Origin: Marinomonas sp. SBI8L
GTDB lineage: Bacteria > Pseudomonadota > Gammaproteobacteria > Pseudomonadales > Marinomonadaceae
NCBI RefSeq assembly: GCF_001624705.1
Contig: NZ_JSEO01000024.1
Location: 1 to 46,074, forward strand
DNA: 46,074 nucleotides
Direction: 5' to 3'
Part shown: positions 25,920 to 35,022 of the stretch, one piece after another
Layout of the letters: every line of letters starts with the position of its first letter
Position numbering within the stretch: position 1 is the first letter of the stretch
Program-made: the position numbers and the translations under genes
Notes under the pieces: model-generated
The model's input: only the letters and a program-made list of their open reading frames with translations
The model's database searches: none
What the model was told of the DNA's origin: nothing

Positions 25920-26567
25920 ATGAAAACCCGTGACCGTATTTTAAATGCCGCTTTAACCTTGTTTAACGAGCAAGGCGAGCGCAAAGTGAGCACCAATCAT
26001 CTGGCTGCCCATTTAGGTATGTCCCCGGGGAATCTCTATTATCATTTCAAAAACAAACAAGACATCATCTACGACTTGTTCTTACAGCACGAAGCCCAGA
26101 TAGAATCAGCCCTAAGCCTGCCTAAAGGTGCTCAAGGTATCATGACATTAGAAGACAAATTCAACGTCATGCTAGGGGTATTCGAAAGCCTTTGGCATTA
26201 CCGATTCATTCATCTCAATTTAAGCCAATTACTGAGTGATAACCCAAAGCTCAAACAGCGTTATCGTGAGTTTTATCAAGCTTGTTTAGGTAAGCTAGAT
26301 GCTGTTTATCAAGGCCTTAACGAAGCTGGCATTATCAGCATTAGCCAAGAGCAGAGAAAAGGCCTAGTGACCAATACTTGGATAAACGTCACAGGCTGGT
26401 TTGCCTTTTTACAATCTTGCGTATTAGAAGAAGGCCAAAACATCAGTAAAAACATGGTAGAAGGGGGCATGTACCAAGTGCTACAACTGGAAAGCCCCTA
26501 TATCAACCCAGACTACTTGACTGATATAGATGCTCTCAAACAGGCTTATCAATTAGCCTTGGTTTAG
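25920..26567 (+). CDS. TetR-family repressor
   Basis: 215 residues. HTH at about 5-50: TRDRILNAALTLFNEQGERKVSTNHLAAHLGMSPGNLYYHFKNKQDIIYDLF. The C-terminal domain is all helical with aromatic residues (ESLWHYRFIHLNL, WINVTGWFAFLQ) fitting a hydrophobic ligand. It diverges from the aldehyde/alcohol oxidation operon and a palindrome lies between, so it probably represses that operon and responds to a fatty alcohol, aldehyde or acid. GAG-rich leader; the ribosome site is poor. Confidence 0.9.
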   Translation: MKTRDRILNAALTLFNEQGERKVSTNHLAAHLGMSPGNLYYHFKNKQDIIYDLFLQHEAQIESALSLPKGAQGIMTLEDKFNVMLGVFESLWHYRFIHLNLSQLLSDNPKLKQRYREFYQACLGKLDAVYQGLNEAGIISISQEQRKGLVTNTWINVTGWFAFLQSCVLEEGQNISKNMVEGGMYQVLQLESPYINPDYLTDIDALKQAYQLALV

Positions 26568-26597
26568 CGCTTTTATTCTATAAGGGTTATTAAACGG

Positions 26598-27839
26598 CTA
26601 CCAAGAAACCTGTACATCCATTTGTTGCTCACTCTCATGTATATCTAGCTTCCAGTTTTGCTTCTTTGTCACCTTATTAACCAGATGTAAGCCCAGGCCA
26701 AAGCCTTGATGCTGCTGTCCATGGGGCGGTATTTGTTTTTGAGTATAAATAGGGTTAGAGATAGAAATGCCATCTCTAGAGTGATGCAAAATAATTTTAC
26801 CGCCAGCACTGTTCTCAAAGGCGTTACGAATCAAATTACTAATCACCACATCTACCAAGGCACGGGCTTGATCTACCTGAATATTCTCACGATTAAACAC
26901 CACCTCAATCGCTTTATTTGAAATGAGATGGTCAAGCTGGTGCAGATGTAACTCAATCAATTCAGACAAATTAAACTCGCAGGTCTTAAAGCTCTTCTCT
27001 TCTTTTGAGAGCCACAACAGGGCTTGAGTGAGCTGTGTCATCTGGTGATAACAGCGCTTTATTTGCAGTAACTTATCATCAAACCCCAAACCTTTTGTTT
27101 GGCGCAGATTAATCACATGTAAAGCACTGCCTATTGTCGCAAGTGGGCTACGCAACTCATGGCTGGCGTTTTGTAGAAACTGCTTTTCTCTGTCTTGTTG
27201 TTCACGAATATTATGTAAAGAGTGGTTGAGCGCTCTGGCGACATCGCCAATTTCGTCTTCTCTTTCTGCCAAAGTACTGGGGATCTCAATCGTGCCAGTT
27301 TCATTCTTTTTAGCGAACTCAGCCAGCATATTTAAAGGCTGCATAATGTTCTTTGCCAATAAATAAGCGACTAAAAACATAAGCACCAGAGTCGCGAGGA
27401 TATAAAGCAGAATCCCTGTATTTACTCCATTCATATGTTCCGGGAGGTCGTTTTTATCAAGCTCTAGTAGATAGTAAATCACCTTATTATCACTGTTTCG
27501 ATAAGGCAAAATAGCCGTAAACTTGTTTACCTCAGCACTTTCTAAACTCAGCCTATTTTCACTTAGCTTAGTCACATCAAATTGAGCACGAATGCTAATA
27601 GGCGCTAAAGACCAATTGTCATAACTGGTTAAGCGGCCTAAGTAAGCCTCGCTAATAATGCCGCCAGTATCCTTGTCTCGCTTTTCAGCTAATGCCCTCA
27701 GGCTTATTTCTAAGGTATTGATAACAGAGCTTTTCTGCACCGAATCATGCACCAAGGCACCAAACACTAAAATAATAATAAAAGAAGATAAGAGATAAAT
27801 GGTGCACAGAGATCGTAACTTAAACATTGGCTTCAACAT
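26598..27839 (-). CDS. Sensor histidine kinase
   Basis: 413 residues. Membrane helices at about 11-30 and 142-163 enclose a periplasmic sensor of ~110 residues; then HAMP (about 164-215), HisKA with the phospho-acceptor His227 in QNASHELRSPLATIGSALH, and a short HATPase domain with the N box NLIRNAFENS and a G2 box QGFGLGLHLV. The usual DxGxG of the G1 box is replaced by DGISISNP, as in some OmpR-type kinases. The start codon lies inside the end of the response-regulator gene (20-bp overlap) with AGGA upstream, so the two are translationally coupled. Signal unknown. Confidence 0.92.
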   Translation of the reverse strand: MLKPMFKLRSLCTIYLLSSFIIILVFGALVHDSVQKSSVINTLEISLRALAEKRDKDTGGIISEAYLGRLTSYDNWSLAPISIRAQFDVTKLSENRLSLESAEVNKFTAILPYRNSDNKVIYYLLELDKNDLPEHMNGVNTGILLYILATLVLMFLVAYLLAKNIMQPLNMLAEFAKKNETGTIEIPSTLAEREDEIGDVARALNHSLHNIREQQDREKQFLQNASHELRSPLATIGSALHVINLRQTKGLGFDDKLLQIKRCYHQMTQLTQALLWLSKEEKSFKTCEFNLSELIELHLHQLDHLISNKAIEVVFNRENIQVDQARALVDVVISNLIRNAFENSAGGKIILHHSRDGISISNPIYTQKQIPPHGQQHQGFGLGLHLVNKVTKKQNWKLDIHESEQQMDVQVSW

Positions 27840-28533
27840 GGCGTTTTCCTAATACCACTCCCCGGCCACGTACAGTGTGCAAAAGTGGTTTATCAAAAGA
27901 TTTATCAATCGCCTGACGCAAGCGATAGAGGTGAACCTTGGTGACATCCGTTTCAGGGGTCGCATTATGCTTCCATAAGTGTTGTTCTATTTGCTCCTTA
28001 CTCACAAGACTAGGGCTTTTACGCATTAAAAAGACCAATAACTCCCAGCAAATAGGCGATAGAAATATCGGCTTACCTGCACGGGTAACACTATAGGTCT
28101 TAAGGTCTACCTGAAGGTCTTCAACAACCAGACGAGAGGGGTTGATGCGTTTTTTTTCCGAAAGAGAGCGGATTCTGGCAATTAATTCCAGCATCTCAAA
28201 AGGCTTAACTAAATAGTCATCCGCACCCACACTAAAACCTGTGACCTTATCCTCAATATGATCAAGGGCCGTTAACAGAAGAATGGGCGTAGTGATATCT
28301 AAAGCACGTAACTTTTTGCAAATGGTAATGCCATCCATTGCCGGCATTAAGATATCAGATACGATGACATCAAAATGGTATAGCTGAGCGAGACTAAGTG
28401 CCTGAACACCGTTTTTTGCATAGTCACACTCAATATTAAACTCCTTTAAACTCTCAATAATATTGGCAGCTAAAGCAGTATTGTCTTCAACAATTAAGAC
28501 GAGTAACGGCGTTTGTTTGAATTGTTCTAACAT
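27820..28533 (-). CDS. OmpR-family response regulator
   Basis: 237 residues. Receiver domain (about 10-125) with the acidic pair VEDN, phospho-acceptor Asp60 in IVSDILMPAMDG, Thr in LLTALD and Lys in YLVKPFE; C-terminal winged-helix (about 140-232) with VHLYRLRQAIDKSFDKPLLHTVRGRGVVL. First gene of the pair with the overlapping kinase. Target genes cannot be told; no gene divergent to it is close by. Confidence 0.93.
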   Translation of the reverse strand: MLEQFKQTPLLVLIVEDNTALAANIIESLKEFNIECDYAKNGVQALSLAQLYHFDVIVSDILMPAMDGITICKKLRALDITTPILLLTALDHIEDKVTGFSVGADDYLVKPFEMLELIARIRSLSEKKRINPSRLVVEDLQVDLKTYSVTRAGKPIFLSPICWELLVFLMRKSPSLVSKEQIEQHLWKHNATPETDVTKVHLYRLRQAIDKSFDKPLLHTVRGRGVVLGKRHVEANV

Positions 28534-29288
28534 TTATCATCATATCCATATCGAGTTACCTGGAAAGGCGAAATAGTCACCACTTCTCAGTCTTATCAGT
28601 GAAAAACTCAAACAAGGCGCATTTCGACGCAATGTAGGTACCTTACGAGAAGAGGCAACACAGGTTGAGGTTCTCTCTTAAAGACCCGAAAGGCATGCTC
28701 TAAAGCGTTTTTTATCGACTGAAAATTCCCCTTAAGCACCTGTGATTAAGTTTCATTTCATATCCGATATACAAGACACTTTAGCCCCATGCTGAGGCGG
28801 GAAGACTTGTTTACGCCTTCCTTCGCACTCTATCAATATGAAAGTAAATGCTAGGTAAACGTGGGTTTGAGAAGTAGTCTAATTAATTAATCTTAAAAGA
28901 CAAAAATCGTTTGTAGATCAATAAGTAACCAGCAAGTAGGTAGGAAAAGAAAAGGCTAAGTAAAAGTAAGATTAACGAGAATAATTCCTATTAATATCTT
29001 AGTGAAAACGCACTTAAAGAAGGGAAACTTACCATATAACTTAATGCATTAAGATAAACAAAAGTTAGCTAAAACAACAAAATACGAGCTAAAAACACTA
29101 AAAATGAAGCATAATTCACTTATTAAGATGAATCACACTTAAGGAAACAGAAAGTTAAAAACTTTGTGGAAATTTGAGAAAAAATGAATATTTTTTATTA
29201 CAAATAATTACAATAATGAGCTTATTTATTGACTCAAAACATGACGAAAGTGAGCCTGCATACAAAAAACGGCAATAAAAAATTAATT
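28534..29288. other. 755-bp non-coding region
   Basis: Holds the dispersed repeat copy B (28569-28706), then AT-rich sequence with a perfect 14-bp palindrome CTTAATGCATTAAG at 29040-29053. No ORF with a ribosome site. The response-regulator promoter must lie in the first part. Confidence 0.5.
28569..28706 (+). repeat. Dispersed intergenic repeat, copy B
   Basis: Matches the minus strand of 15113-15251 in at least five blocks in the same order (see copy A), with only small gaps. It starts 36 bp upstream of the response-regulator start, in the opposite direction. A TTTTTT run follows at 28708-28713. Confidence 0.65.
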
Positions 29289-29843
29289 TTAAAATAAAGT
29301 TTCTTGAACGAACTTGGCGTTTTCTAAATCAAGCAAACGCTTCTTTAAAGGTAAACCGCCAGCATAACCCGTTAATTCACCGTTCGAACCGATAATACGA
29401 TGGCAAGGTACAATGATAGAAATCGCATTCGCACCATTGGCACTGGCGACCGCACGAATGGCTTTCTCATTATTTAACCGTTTGGATAAATCCAAGTAAC
29501 TCGCCGTCTCCCCGTAGGCTACTTCTAACAAAGCACGCCATACACCTTGCTGGAATTCACTGCCAACCAAAAGCAGAGGGATATCAAACTCAGAACGCTC
29601 GCCTAAAAAATACTCATTCAGCTGAGCCTTGGTTTGCTCAAAAACCGGCACCTCAGCCGAGCTTTCCTCAACCTCAAGATAGTCCGCCTTTAACAAACGC
29701 TGCAATCTCGCATCCACCGCATCGCGAGATTTACGATAGCGATAGTCCAACATACACAACTCTCCCTCATAAGCCCCTAAGATAAACTCAGCATATTTGG
29801 TTTTGTAATATTGGATGAGAATAGGGGAGTTGGATTGAGACAT
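29289..29843 (-). CDS. ogt: Methylated-DNA-protein-cysteine methyltransferase
   Basis: 184 residues. It removes alkyl groups from O6-alkylguanine by transfer to its own Cys. The active-site motif is IIVPCHRIIGSNGELTGYAGGLPLKKRLLDLE; the helix-turn-helix FQQGVWRALLEVAYGETASYLDLSKRL and the Asn hinge precede it. The N-terminal ~85 residues match the Ogt-type domain (no Ada N-terminal). AAAGGACG precedes the ATG. Stands alone. Confidence 0.93.
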   Translation of the reverse strand: MSQSNSPILIQYYKTKYAEFILGAYEGELCMLDYRYRKSRDAVDARLQRLLKADYLEVEESSAEVPVFEQTKAQLNEYFLGERSEFDIPLLLVGSEFQQGVWRALLEVAYGETASYLDLSKRLNNEKAIRAVASANGANAISIIVPCHRIIGSNGELTGYAGGLPLKKRLLDLENAKFVQETLF

Positions 29844-30296
29844 TGAACGTCCTTTGGTTGGCGTTATCTAAAAATTAGAAATTGAGGTGTTGGTAAAGTA
29901 ACAAATAAAAGACTGTTTGAACATACAGTGGTTTGTTAAGAAAGCACCAATGAAACTCAACAAAGGCAAAAATCATAGGTATAACAGCCTCTGTCAATTA
30001 ACCAAAAAAGGAAGGATTAAGGCTTATTGTGAGTTTATCTGTCTCTTTTTTTACAATGCACTCAGCAAACAAAAGCCACAAATGAAGCCGCTTATTATTT
30101 CGTTAAATAAATCTTTTAAGACAGCAACTTAGTGTAATTGAAATGTGGAGAAGAGGGGCGTATAAAGAGAGGTTCACTTTAAAGGTACGAAAAACTGAAG
30201 CGGGTTTGGTTTATAACCATAATTTTATTCATTGATTAGTGAAATTAGCTTCAGAAGTACTGGGCTTTTTTTAGAACGAAATGCAAGGAGGCGCGT
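29844..30296. other. 453-bp intergenic region before the R-M operon
   Basis: AT-rich. An open frame at 29917-30132 (plus) has no family features or good ribosome site. CTGAAGC near 30194 and GCTTCAG at 30248-30254 are inverted and could pair. The boundary between backbone and accessory island is likely here. Confidence 0.35.
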
Positions 30297-30404
30297 ATGG
30301 TAATGTGTATTCATCTTATTTCATTTTTACAATATTTAAACGCCGCGTTTTACCGCCTTCGCTTAGCCCAAAAACTCACTTATTTAACACATACTCCTAC
30401 TTAG
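30297..30404 (+). CDS. 35-residue leader ORF before hsdM
   Basis: ATG at 30297 is preceded by a perfect AGGAGG at optimal spacing (better than the site of hsdM itself) and the frame ends with TAG 7 nt before the hsdM ATG. The peptide begins MVMCIHLISFLQYLNAAFYR. No family known. The arrangement fits a leader peptide that couples translation into hsdM; it could also be chance. Confidence 0.4.
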   Translation: MVMCIHLISFLQYLNAAFYRLRLAQKLTYLTHTPT

Positions 30405-30411
30405 GTTACCC

Positions 30412-32109
30412 ATGACAAGTTCTGCAGAACAAACATTTTTAAATGACTTAGAAAAAAAGCTGTGGACAGCCGCAGATAAATTGCGCTCCACCTTAGATGC
30501 TGCCCAGTATAAACACACTGTTTTGGGTTTAGTGTTTATCAAATATGTCTCCGATGCCTTTGATATTAGGCACGCTGATTTGAAAAAGCAGCTACAAAAC
30601 CCCGAGCATGACTACTTTTTAGACCCAGAAGACTTTGGCGGTGTAGAAAGCGAAGCGTACCAAGAAGAACTCGCAGCAGAACTCGAAGTCCGTGATTATT
30701 ATGCCGAAACCAATACCTTCTGGGTGCCAGCTGGGGCTCGTTGGCAGTTTTTGCAAGACAATAACAAAACCGTGATCGGCGGTGCTGAACTTACTATTCA
30801 AAACGGTGCGAACAGTCAAGTTAAAAAGAAATTCAGCTCAGTCGGTCATCTTATTGATAACGCGCTAGAACTGATCGAAGCCGACAATGCCAAACTAAAA
30901 GGCGTATTGAACAAGCAATATACCAGATTGCAAATTGACCAAGCCAAGCTGGCTGAGTTAATCGATCTGATTGCGACGGTACCTTTTGAGAAAGAAGGTT
31001 TAGAGCTTAACTCCAAAGACATTTTAGGCCATGTGTACGAATACATGCTGGGCCAATTTGCTTTGGCAGAAGGTAAAAAGGGGGGGCAGTTCTATACTCC
31101 TAAATCCATCGTTAGCCTGATCGTACAAATGCTCGAACCCTTTAAAGGGCGAGTGTATGACCCTGCCATGGGCTCAGGTGGTTTCTTTGTGCAATCCGAG
31201 CATTTTATTAATGCCCATAAAGGTCGTATTGATGATGTGTCTATCTACGGCCAAGAGTATAACCATACCACTTGGCAGCTAGCGGCCATGAACATGGCCA
31301 TTCGTGGCATCGACTTTAATTTTGGTAAAGAGCCAGCCAGTACCTACACCCATAATCAGCACCCGGATTTAAGGGCCGACTTTGTCATGGCCAACCCGCC
31401 TTTTAACATGAAGGAATGGGATTTAGGCGTGGCAGAGGATGACCCGCGCTGGGTCTATGGCACACCGCCTTCTGGCAATGCCAACTTTGCTTGGTTGCAA
31501 CACATGCTGTATCACACGGCACCCAACGGCAGCTTAGGGCTTTTATTAGCTAACGGCTCCATGAGCTCGAATACCGGTGGTGAAGGCGATATTCGTAAAG
31601 CCCTGATTGAAAACGACTTGGTGGAATGTATGGTGGCCTTGCCCGGTCAGCTCTTCACCAATACGCAAATCCCCGCCTGTATTTGGTTTTTGACCAAGAA
31701 TAAAAAAGCGCGCACCTCGGCCAGCGGCAAAAAACTAAGAGATCGCACTGGCGAAGTGCTCTTTATCGATGCGCGCAATCTAGGTTTCATGAAAGACCGC
31801 GTACTGCGTGACTTCACCCAAGAGGATCTTAATACCGTTAGTGAGACGTTTCATGCATGGGAAACCGGACAAAATTATGATGACGAGGCTGGATTCTGTA
31901 AATCAGTCAAACTTGCTGAATTAGAAAAACACGACTTTGTCCTCACACCGGGCCGTTATGTGGGCGCTGCTGCCGAAGGGGAAGACAGCGAGCCCTTTGC
32001 CGAAAAAATGGCACGCTTAACTAGCCAGCTAAAAAGCCAATTTGAAGAATCGGATCGATTAGAAGCTGAGATTAAAAAGAACTTAGCGGGGTTGGGCTTT
32101 GATGTCTGA
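30412..32109 (+). CDS. hsdM: Type I restriction-modification, methyltransferase subunit HsdM
   Basis: 565 residues. An N-terminal helical domain (about 10-150) is followed by the N6-adenine methyltransferase: motif I DPAMGSGGFFV near 250-260, motif IV NPPF at about 328-331, and GQFYTPKSIVSLIVQML just before motif I. With two copies of HsdM and one HsdS it methylates the host site. Translation of hsdS starts within the last codons (ATGTCTGA). The ribosome site is weak, so translation may depend on the leader ORF. Confidence 0.96.
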   Translation: MTSSAEQTFLNDLEKKLWTAADKLRSTLDAAQYKHTVLGLVFIKYVSDAFDIRHADLKKQLQNPEHDYFLDPEDFGGVESEAYQEELAAELEVRDYYAETNTFWVPAGARWQFLQDNNKTVIGGAELTIQNGANSQVKKKFSSVGHLIDNALELIEADNAKLKGVLNKQYTRLQIDQAKLAELIDLIATVPFEKEGLELNSKDILGHVYEYMLGQFALAEGKKGGQFYTPKSIVSLIVQMLEPFKGRVYDPAMGSGGFFVQSEHFINAHKGRIDDVSIYGQEYNHTTWQLAAMNMAIRGIDFNFGKEPASTYTHNQHPDLRADFVMANPPFNMKEWDLGVAEDDPRWVYGTPPSGNANFAWLQHMLYHTAPNGSLGLLLANGSMSSNTGGEGDIRKALIENDLVECMVALPGQLFTNTQIPACIWFLTKNKKARTSASGKKLRDRTGEVLFIDARNLGFMKDRVLRDFTQEDLNTVSETFHAWETGQNYDDEAGFCKSVKLAELEKHDFVLTPGRYVGAAAEGEDSEPFAEKMARLTSQLKSQFEESDRLEAEIKKNLAGLGFDV

Positions 32110-33451
32110 TTGGAAAATTGTAAAGCTAACGGACATAACATCTAAGATCACGAAGGGCACAACGCCGTCAAAAAAAGATGGTGGGTTTTCAGAATCAGGC
32201 ATTAATTATATCAAGGCAGAGTCTGTTGGTTACGATGGTCGAATTGATAGTAGTAAGTTTTCATACGTTACCGAAGCCATCCACAACAAGCTAAAACGAT
32301 CACAGTTAGATGTTGATGATATTTTATTTTCTATGGCTGGTGCTCATCTTGGTAAGTCTGGGATAGTAGAAGAAAAACATGTGCCTGCGAACACTAATCA
32401 GGCTTTGGCATTGATCCGACCGAAGCAAGATATAGTTGAACCGTTATATCTACTCTACTTTTTACAGCAAAAAGAAGTTGTATATTTTGTTAATAATGCA
32501 ACATCTCAATCGGCTCAGCCAAATATTAATCTTCAACAGATAGGTAACCTTGAGATTAGATTACCTGAAATAGAAGTTCAGAAAAGCATAGTGAAGATGC
32601 TTTCTTCTTTGGATAGAAAAATCGAACTCAACCGCCAAACCAACCAAACCCTAGAAGAAATGACGCAAGCCATATTTAAAAGTTGGTTTGTGGACTTCGA
32701 ACCGACCCGCGCCAAGATGACTGCAAAAGAAACAGGTCAAGACCCAGAACTCGCGGCCATGGCGACTATTAGCGGTAAGCCACTCACTGAACTCGACCAA
32801 CTCCCTCCAGAAAAATATCAAGAACTCAAAACCACCGCTGCTTTATTTCCAGACTCACTGGTGGATTCGGAGTTGGGTGAAATACCGGAAGGGTGGGAAG
32901 TTAAAGCACTTGATAAAATTGCACATTATCAAAATGGTCTAGCTCTTCAGAAATTTAGGCCAGAAGATGAAAATGATTTTTTGCCAGTTCTAAAAATAGC
33001 GCAACTCAAGAAAGGTTTTGCCGATGGCGAAGAGAAGGCATCCCCAAATATTAAGCCTGAGTGCATAGTGGATAACGGTGATGTAGTTTTTTCATGGTCA
33101 GGATCTTTAGTTGTTGATGTTTGGTGTGGTGGAAAGGTGGCGTTGAATCAGCATCTCTTTAAGGTTACTTCGTCTGATTACCCTAAATGGTTTTATTGCT
33201 ATTGGACAAAGCGACACCTTGGCGTGTTTCAACAAGTCGCTGCAGATAAAGCTGTGACCATGGGACATATCAAGAGGAGTCATTTATCTGAGGCTGAGTG
33301 CGTAGTGCCGAATATTGAGTTGTCGAATTTTAGAATGATTGGTGATTTTATCGAAAAACAAATAGAGCAGAGATTAGAAAACACAAGTTTGGAAAATATT
33401 AGAAATTCGCTATTGCCAAAGCTTCTTTCTGGTGAAGTAAGCATTAGCTGA
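32102..33451 (+). CDS. hsdS: Type I restriction-modification, specificity subunit HsdS
   Basis: 449 residues. Two target-recognition domains (about 1-150 and 255-405), each followed by a conserved helical spacer: LSSLDRKIELNRQTNQTLEEMTQAIFKSWFVDFEPTRAKM and the C-terminal IEQRLENTSLENIRNSLLPKLLSGE. Each recognition domain opens with a DWKIVKL/GWEVKAL-type start. Defines the bipartite DNA sequence recognised; the target cannot be read from sequence. The ATG overlaps the hsdM stop by 8 nt. Confidence 0.95.
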   Translation: MSDWKIVKLTDITSKITKGTTPSKKDGGFSESGINYIKAESVGYDGRIDSSKFSYVTEAIHNKLKRSQLDVDDILFSMAGAHLGKSGIVEEKHVPANTNQALALIRPKQDIVEPLYLLYFLQQKEVVYFVNNATSQSAQPNINLQQIGNLEIRLPEIEVQKSIVKMLSSLDRKIELNRQTNQTLEEMTQAIFKSWFVDFEPTRAKMTAKETGQDPELAAMATISGKPLTELDQLPPEKYQELKTTAALFPDSLVDSELGEIPEGWEVKALDKIAHYQNGLALQKFRPEDENDFLPVLKIAQLKKGFADGEEKASPNIKPECIVDNGDVVFSWSGSLVVDVWCGGKVALNQHLFKVTSSDYPKWFYCYWTKRHLGVFQQVAADKAVTMGHIKRSHLSEAECVVPNIELSNFRMIGDFIEKQIEQRLENTSLENIRNSLLPKLLSGEVSIS

Positions 33452-33468
33452 TTAGAAAAGGATTGATT

Positions 33469-35022
33469 ATGAAAATAGGATTGTTTTTTGGAGCGGGTGC
33501 TGAAATCGGATATGGCCTTCCTTCAGGCGGTAAGTTTGCAATTGATTTGTTTAGACAGGACGTTAGTCAACATAAAACTGCGCTGAGAGAGCAACTTAGA
33601 AATATCAATCACCTTAGCCCTTATGCAGTTGATTGGTTGCCTCAGAGGTATCAGACAAGCCGAATTCATGCATTTGGTAAAAACGAATTTACCAGTTTAA
33701 TTGAGTCATCCATCGAATACCGCAAGAATGAGATCATTCGTCGATTAAATGACTTTGATACTGAAGCAGATTGGGCAATGCAGCAGCTAGGTATTGAAAA
33801 GCAGGCTCTCATCGTCCAGTTTAATAATGAGATGGAAACCGCTTTTGGAGAAGAGCTTTATGCTCATGCTGTTAGGATGAATCAAATATTAGCTAATGAG
33901 GTACAGCTATTTGGTTCTGAATTTTATTCGGCGATTCTTGATGTCATTAAACGTGGTGGTGATACAGCAAATATTCAAAGATATGCAGCAGCATTCCTTC
34001 AGTTATTGGTTGGTGCTCACGGTCAAGACTTAGTGCAGCGTTTGAATCAAGAGCTATTCGAAGCAGCACCGGATGATATCCCTATTTTTGATGACGTGAC
34101 CGGGATGTTTAAGATTGAATTTAGCCGTGCCGGTATGACGGCATTGGAATTGCTTCTAGAAGAGCGCCATGAGTTTGATACAGAAAATGGTGATGTGGCT
34201 GAACTTATATGTGCTGTTGCTCAACAAATGTTAGAAAATATCTTCACAACTGTCTTGGATTATCAATCGTTAATCGACAACCATTTTCGTTATATCTACT
34301 CACCAAAAACTGAGTGGGCTAAGTTTACCAAGATGGTAGTGTTTTTAAGGGCAACAAGAGAATATATAGTTCAACAACTTGAAGGTGCGGGAGAGCTACC
34401 GGAGCAGGGGTATTACCATGACTTGCAGCAATGCGAAGAATTAGGTGTAGAAATCGAGGCTGTTGGTACAGCTAATTATAACAATTTAGTTGAATCGATA
34501 TCCGAGCAGATAGGATACGATCTGCCTGATGTTAAGCACTTAAACGGTGGAGTGAAGGACTATTATAATCCTTATAAAAATTCAGTGGTGACCATTGATA
34601 ATGCCGATGACGTGCCTAAAGATCAAATACATGTTCCGTTTATATTGACACAAAGTGGTTTGAAGCCTTTAACCTCCGTTGATATGTCGAGGCGTTATGT
34701 GGGCCTATATGATCAGTATCAAGGTGCAGATGCAATCATTGTTATTGGATACGGTTTTAATATTGACGATAGCCATATTAATGGACTGTTTCGGCAATTA
34801 ATTGAAGAAGCGGGTAAGCATTTATATTGGATCAGCTTGGCTACTGAGGGGGCTGCAGAACACCAAAAAAGAAACTTGGTGAAGCGACTGCGTATAAGTT
34901 CAGAGAACAGAGCAAAAGTCACTGTTATTCCTGTTGGTGCAGAATCTCGTTGTATTCAAGACCAAAATTGGTTAGAGCATATTGTACAAAATCATCAAGA
35001 AAATGGTGGTGCGGTTGCATGA
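33469..35022 (+). CDS. SIR2-like protein inside the type I R-M operon
   Basis: 517 residues. N-terminal GLFFGAGAEIGYGLPSGG (residues 4-21) is the nucleotide-binding start of SIR2-like proteins (GAGAS...GLP). Later come GTANYNNL (near 333-340, the TNYD-type motif), HLNGGVKD where active SIR2 proteins have HG, and IIVIGYGFNIDDSHIN (near 423-438). The middle ~300 residues are a helical insertion with no family I know. SIR2-like domains in defence proteins deplete NAD+ and stop infected cells. ATG 33469 has AAAAGGA upstream; the stop overlaps the hsdR start as ATGA. It is thus translated as part of the R-M operon. Confidence 0.85.
   Translation: MKIGLFFGAGAEIGYGLPSGGKFAIDLFRQDVSQHKTALREQLRNINHLSPYAVDWLPQRYQTSRIHAFGKNEFTSLIESSIEYRKNEIIRRLNDFDTEADWAMQQLGIEKQALIVQFNNEMETAFGEELYAHAVRMNQILANEVQLFGSEFYSAILDVIKRGGDTANIQRYAAAFLQLLVGAHGQDLVQRLNQELFEAAPDDIPIFDDVTGMFKIEFSRAGMTALELLLEERHEFDTENGDVAELICAVAQQMLENIFTTVLDYQSLIDNHFRYIYSPKTEWAKFTKMVVFLRATREYIVQQLEGAGELPEQGYYHDLQQCEELGVEIEAVGTANYNNLVESISEQIGYDLPDVKHLNGGVKDYYNPYKNSVVTIDNADDVPKDQIHVPFILTQSGLKPLTSVDMSRRYVGLYDQYQGADAIIVIGYGFNIDDSHINGLFRQLIEEAGKHLYWISLATEGAAEHQKRNLVKRLRISSENRAKVTVIPVGAESRCIQDQNWLEHIVQNHQENGGAVA

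Noticed and set aside
29040-29053. CTTAATGCATTAAG as an operator
   Set aside because: Perfect palindrome but 250 bp from the nearest start codon and in AT-rich DNA where such dyads arise by chance.
29917-30132. 71-codon plus-strand ORF
   Set aside because: AT-rich region, no ribosome site and a composition typical of chance frames.
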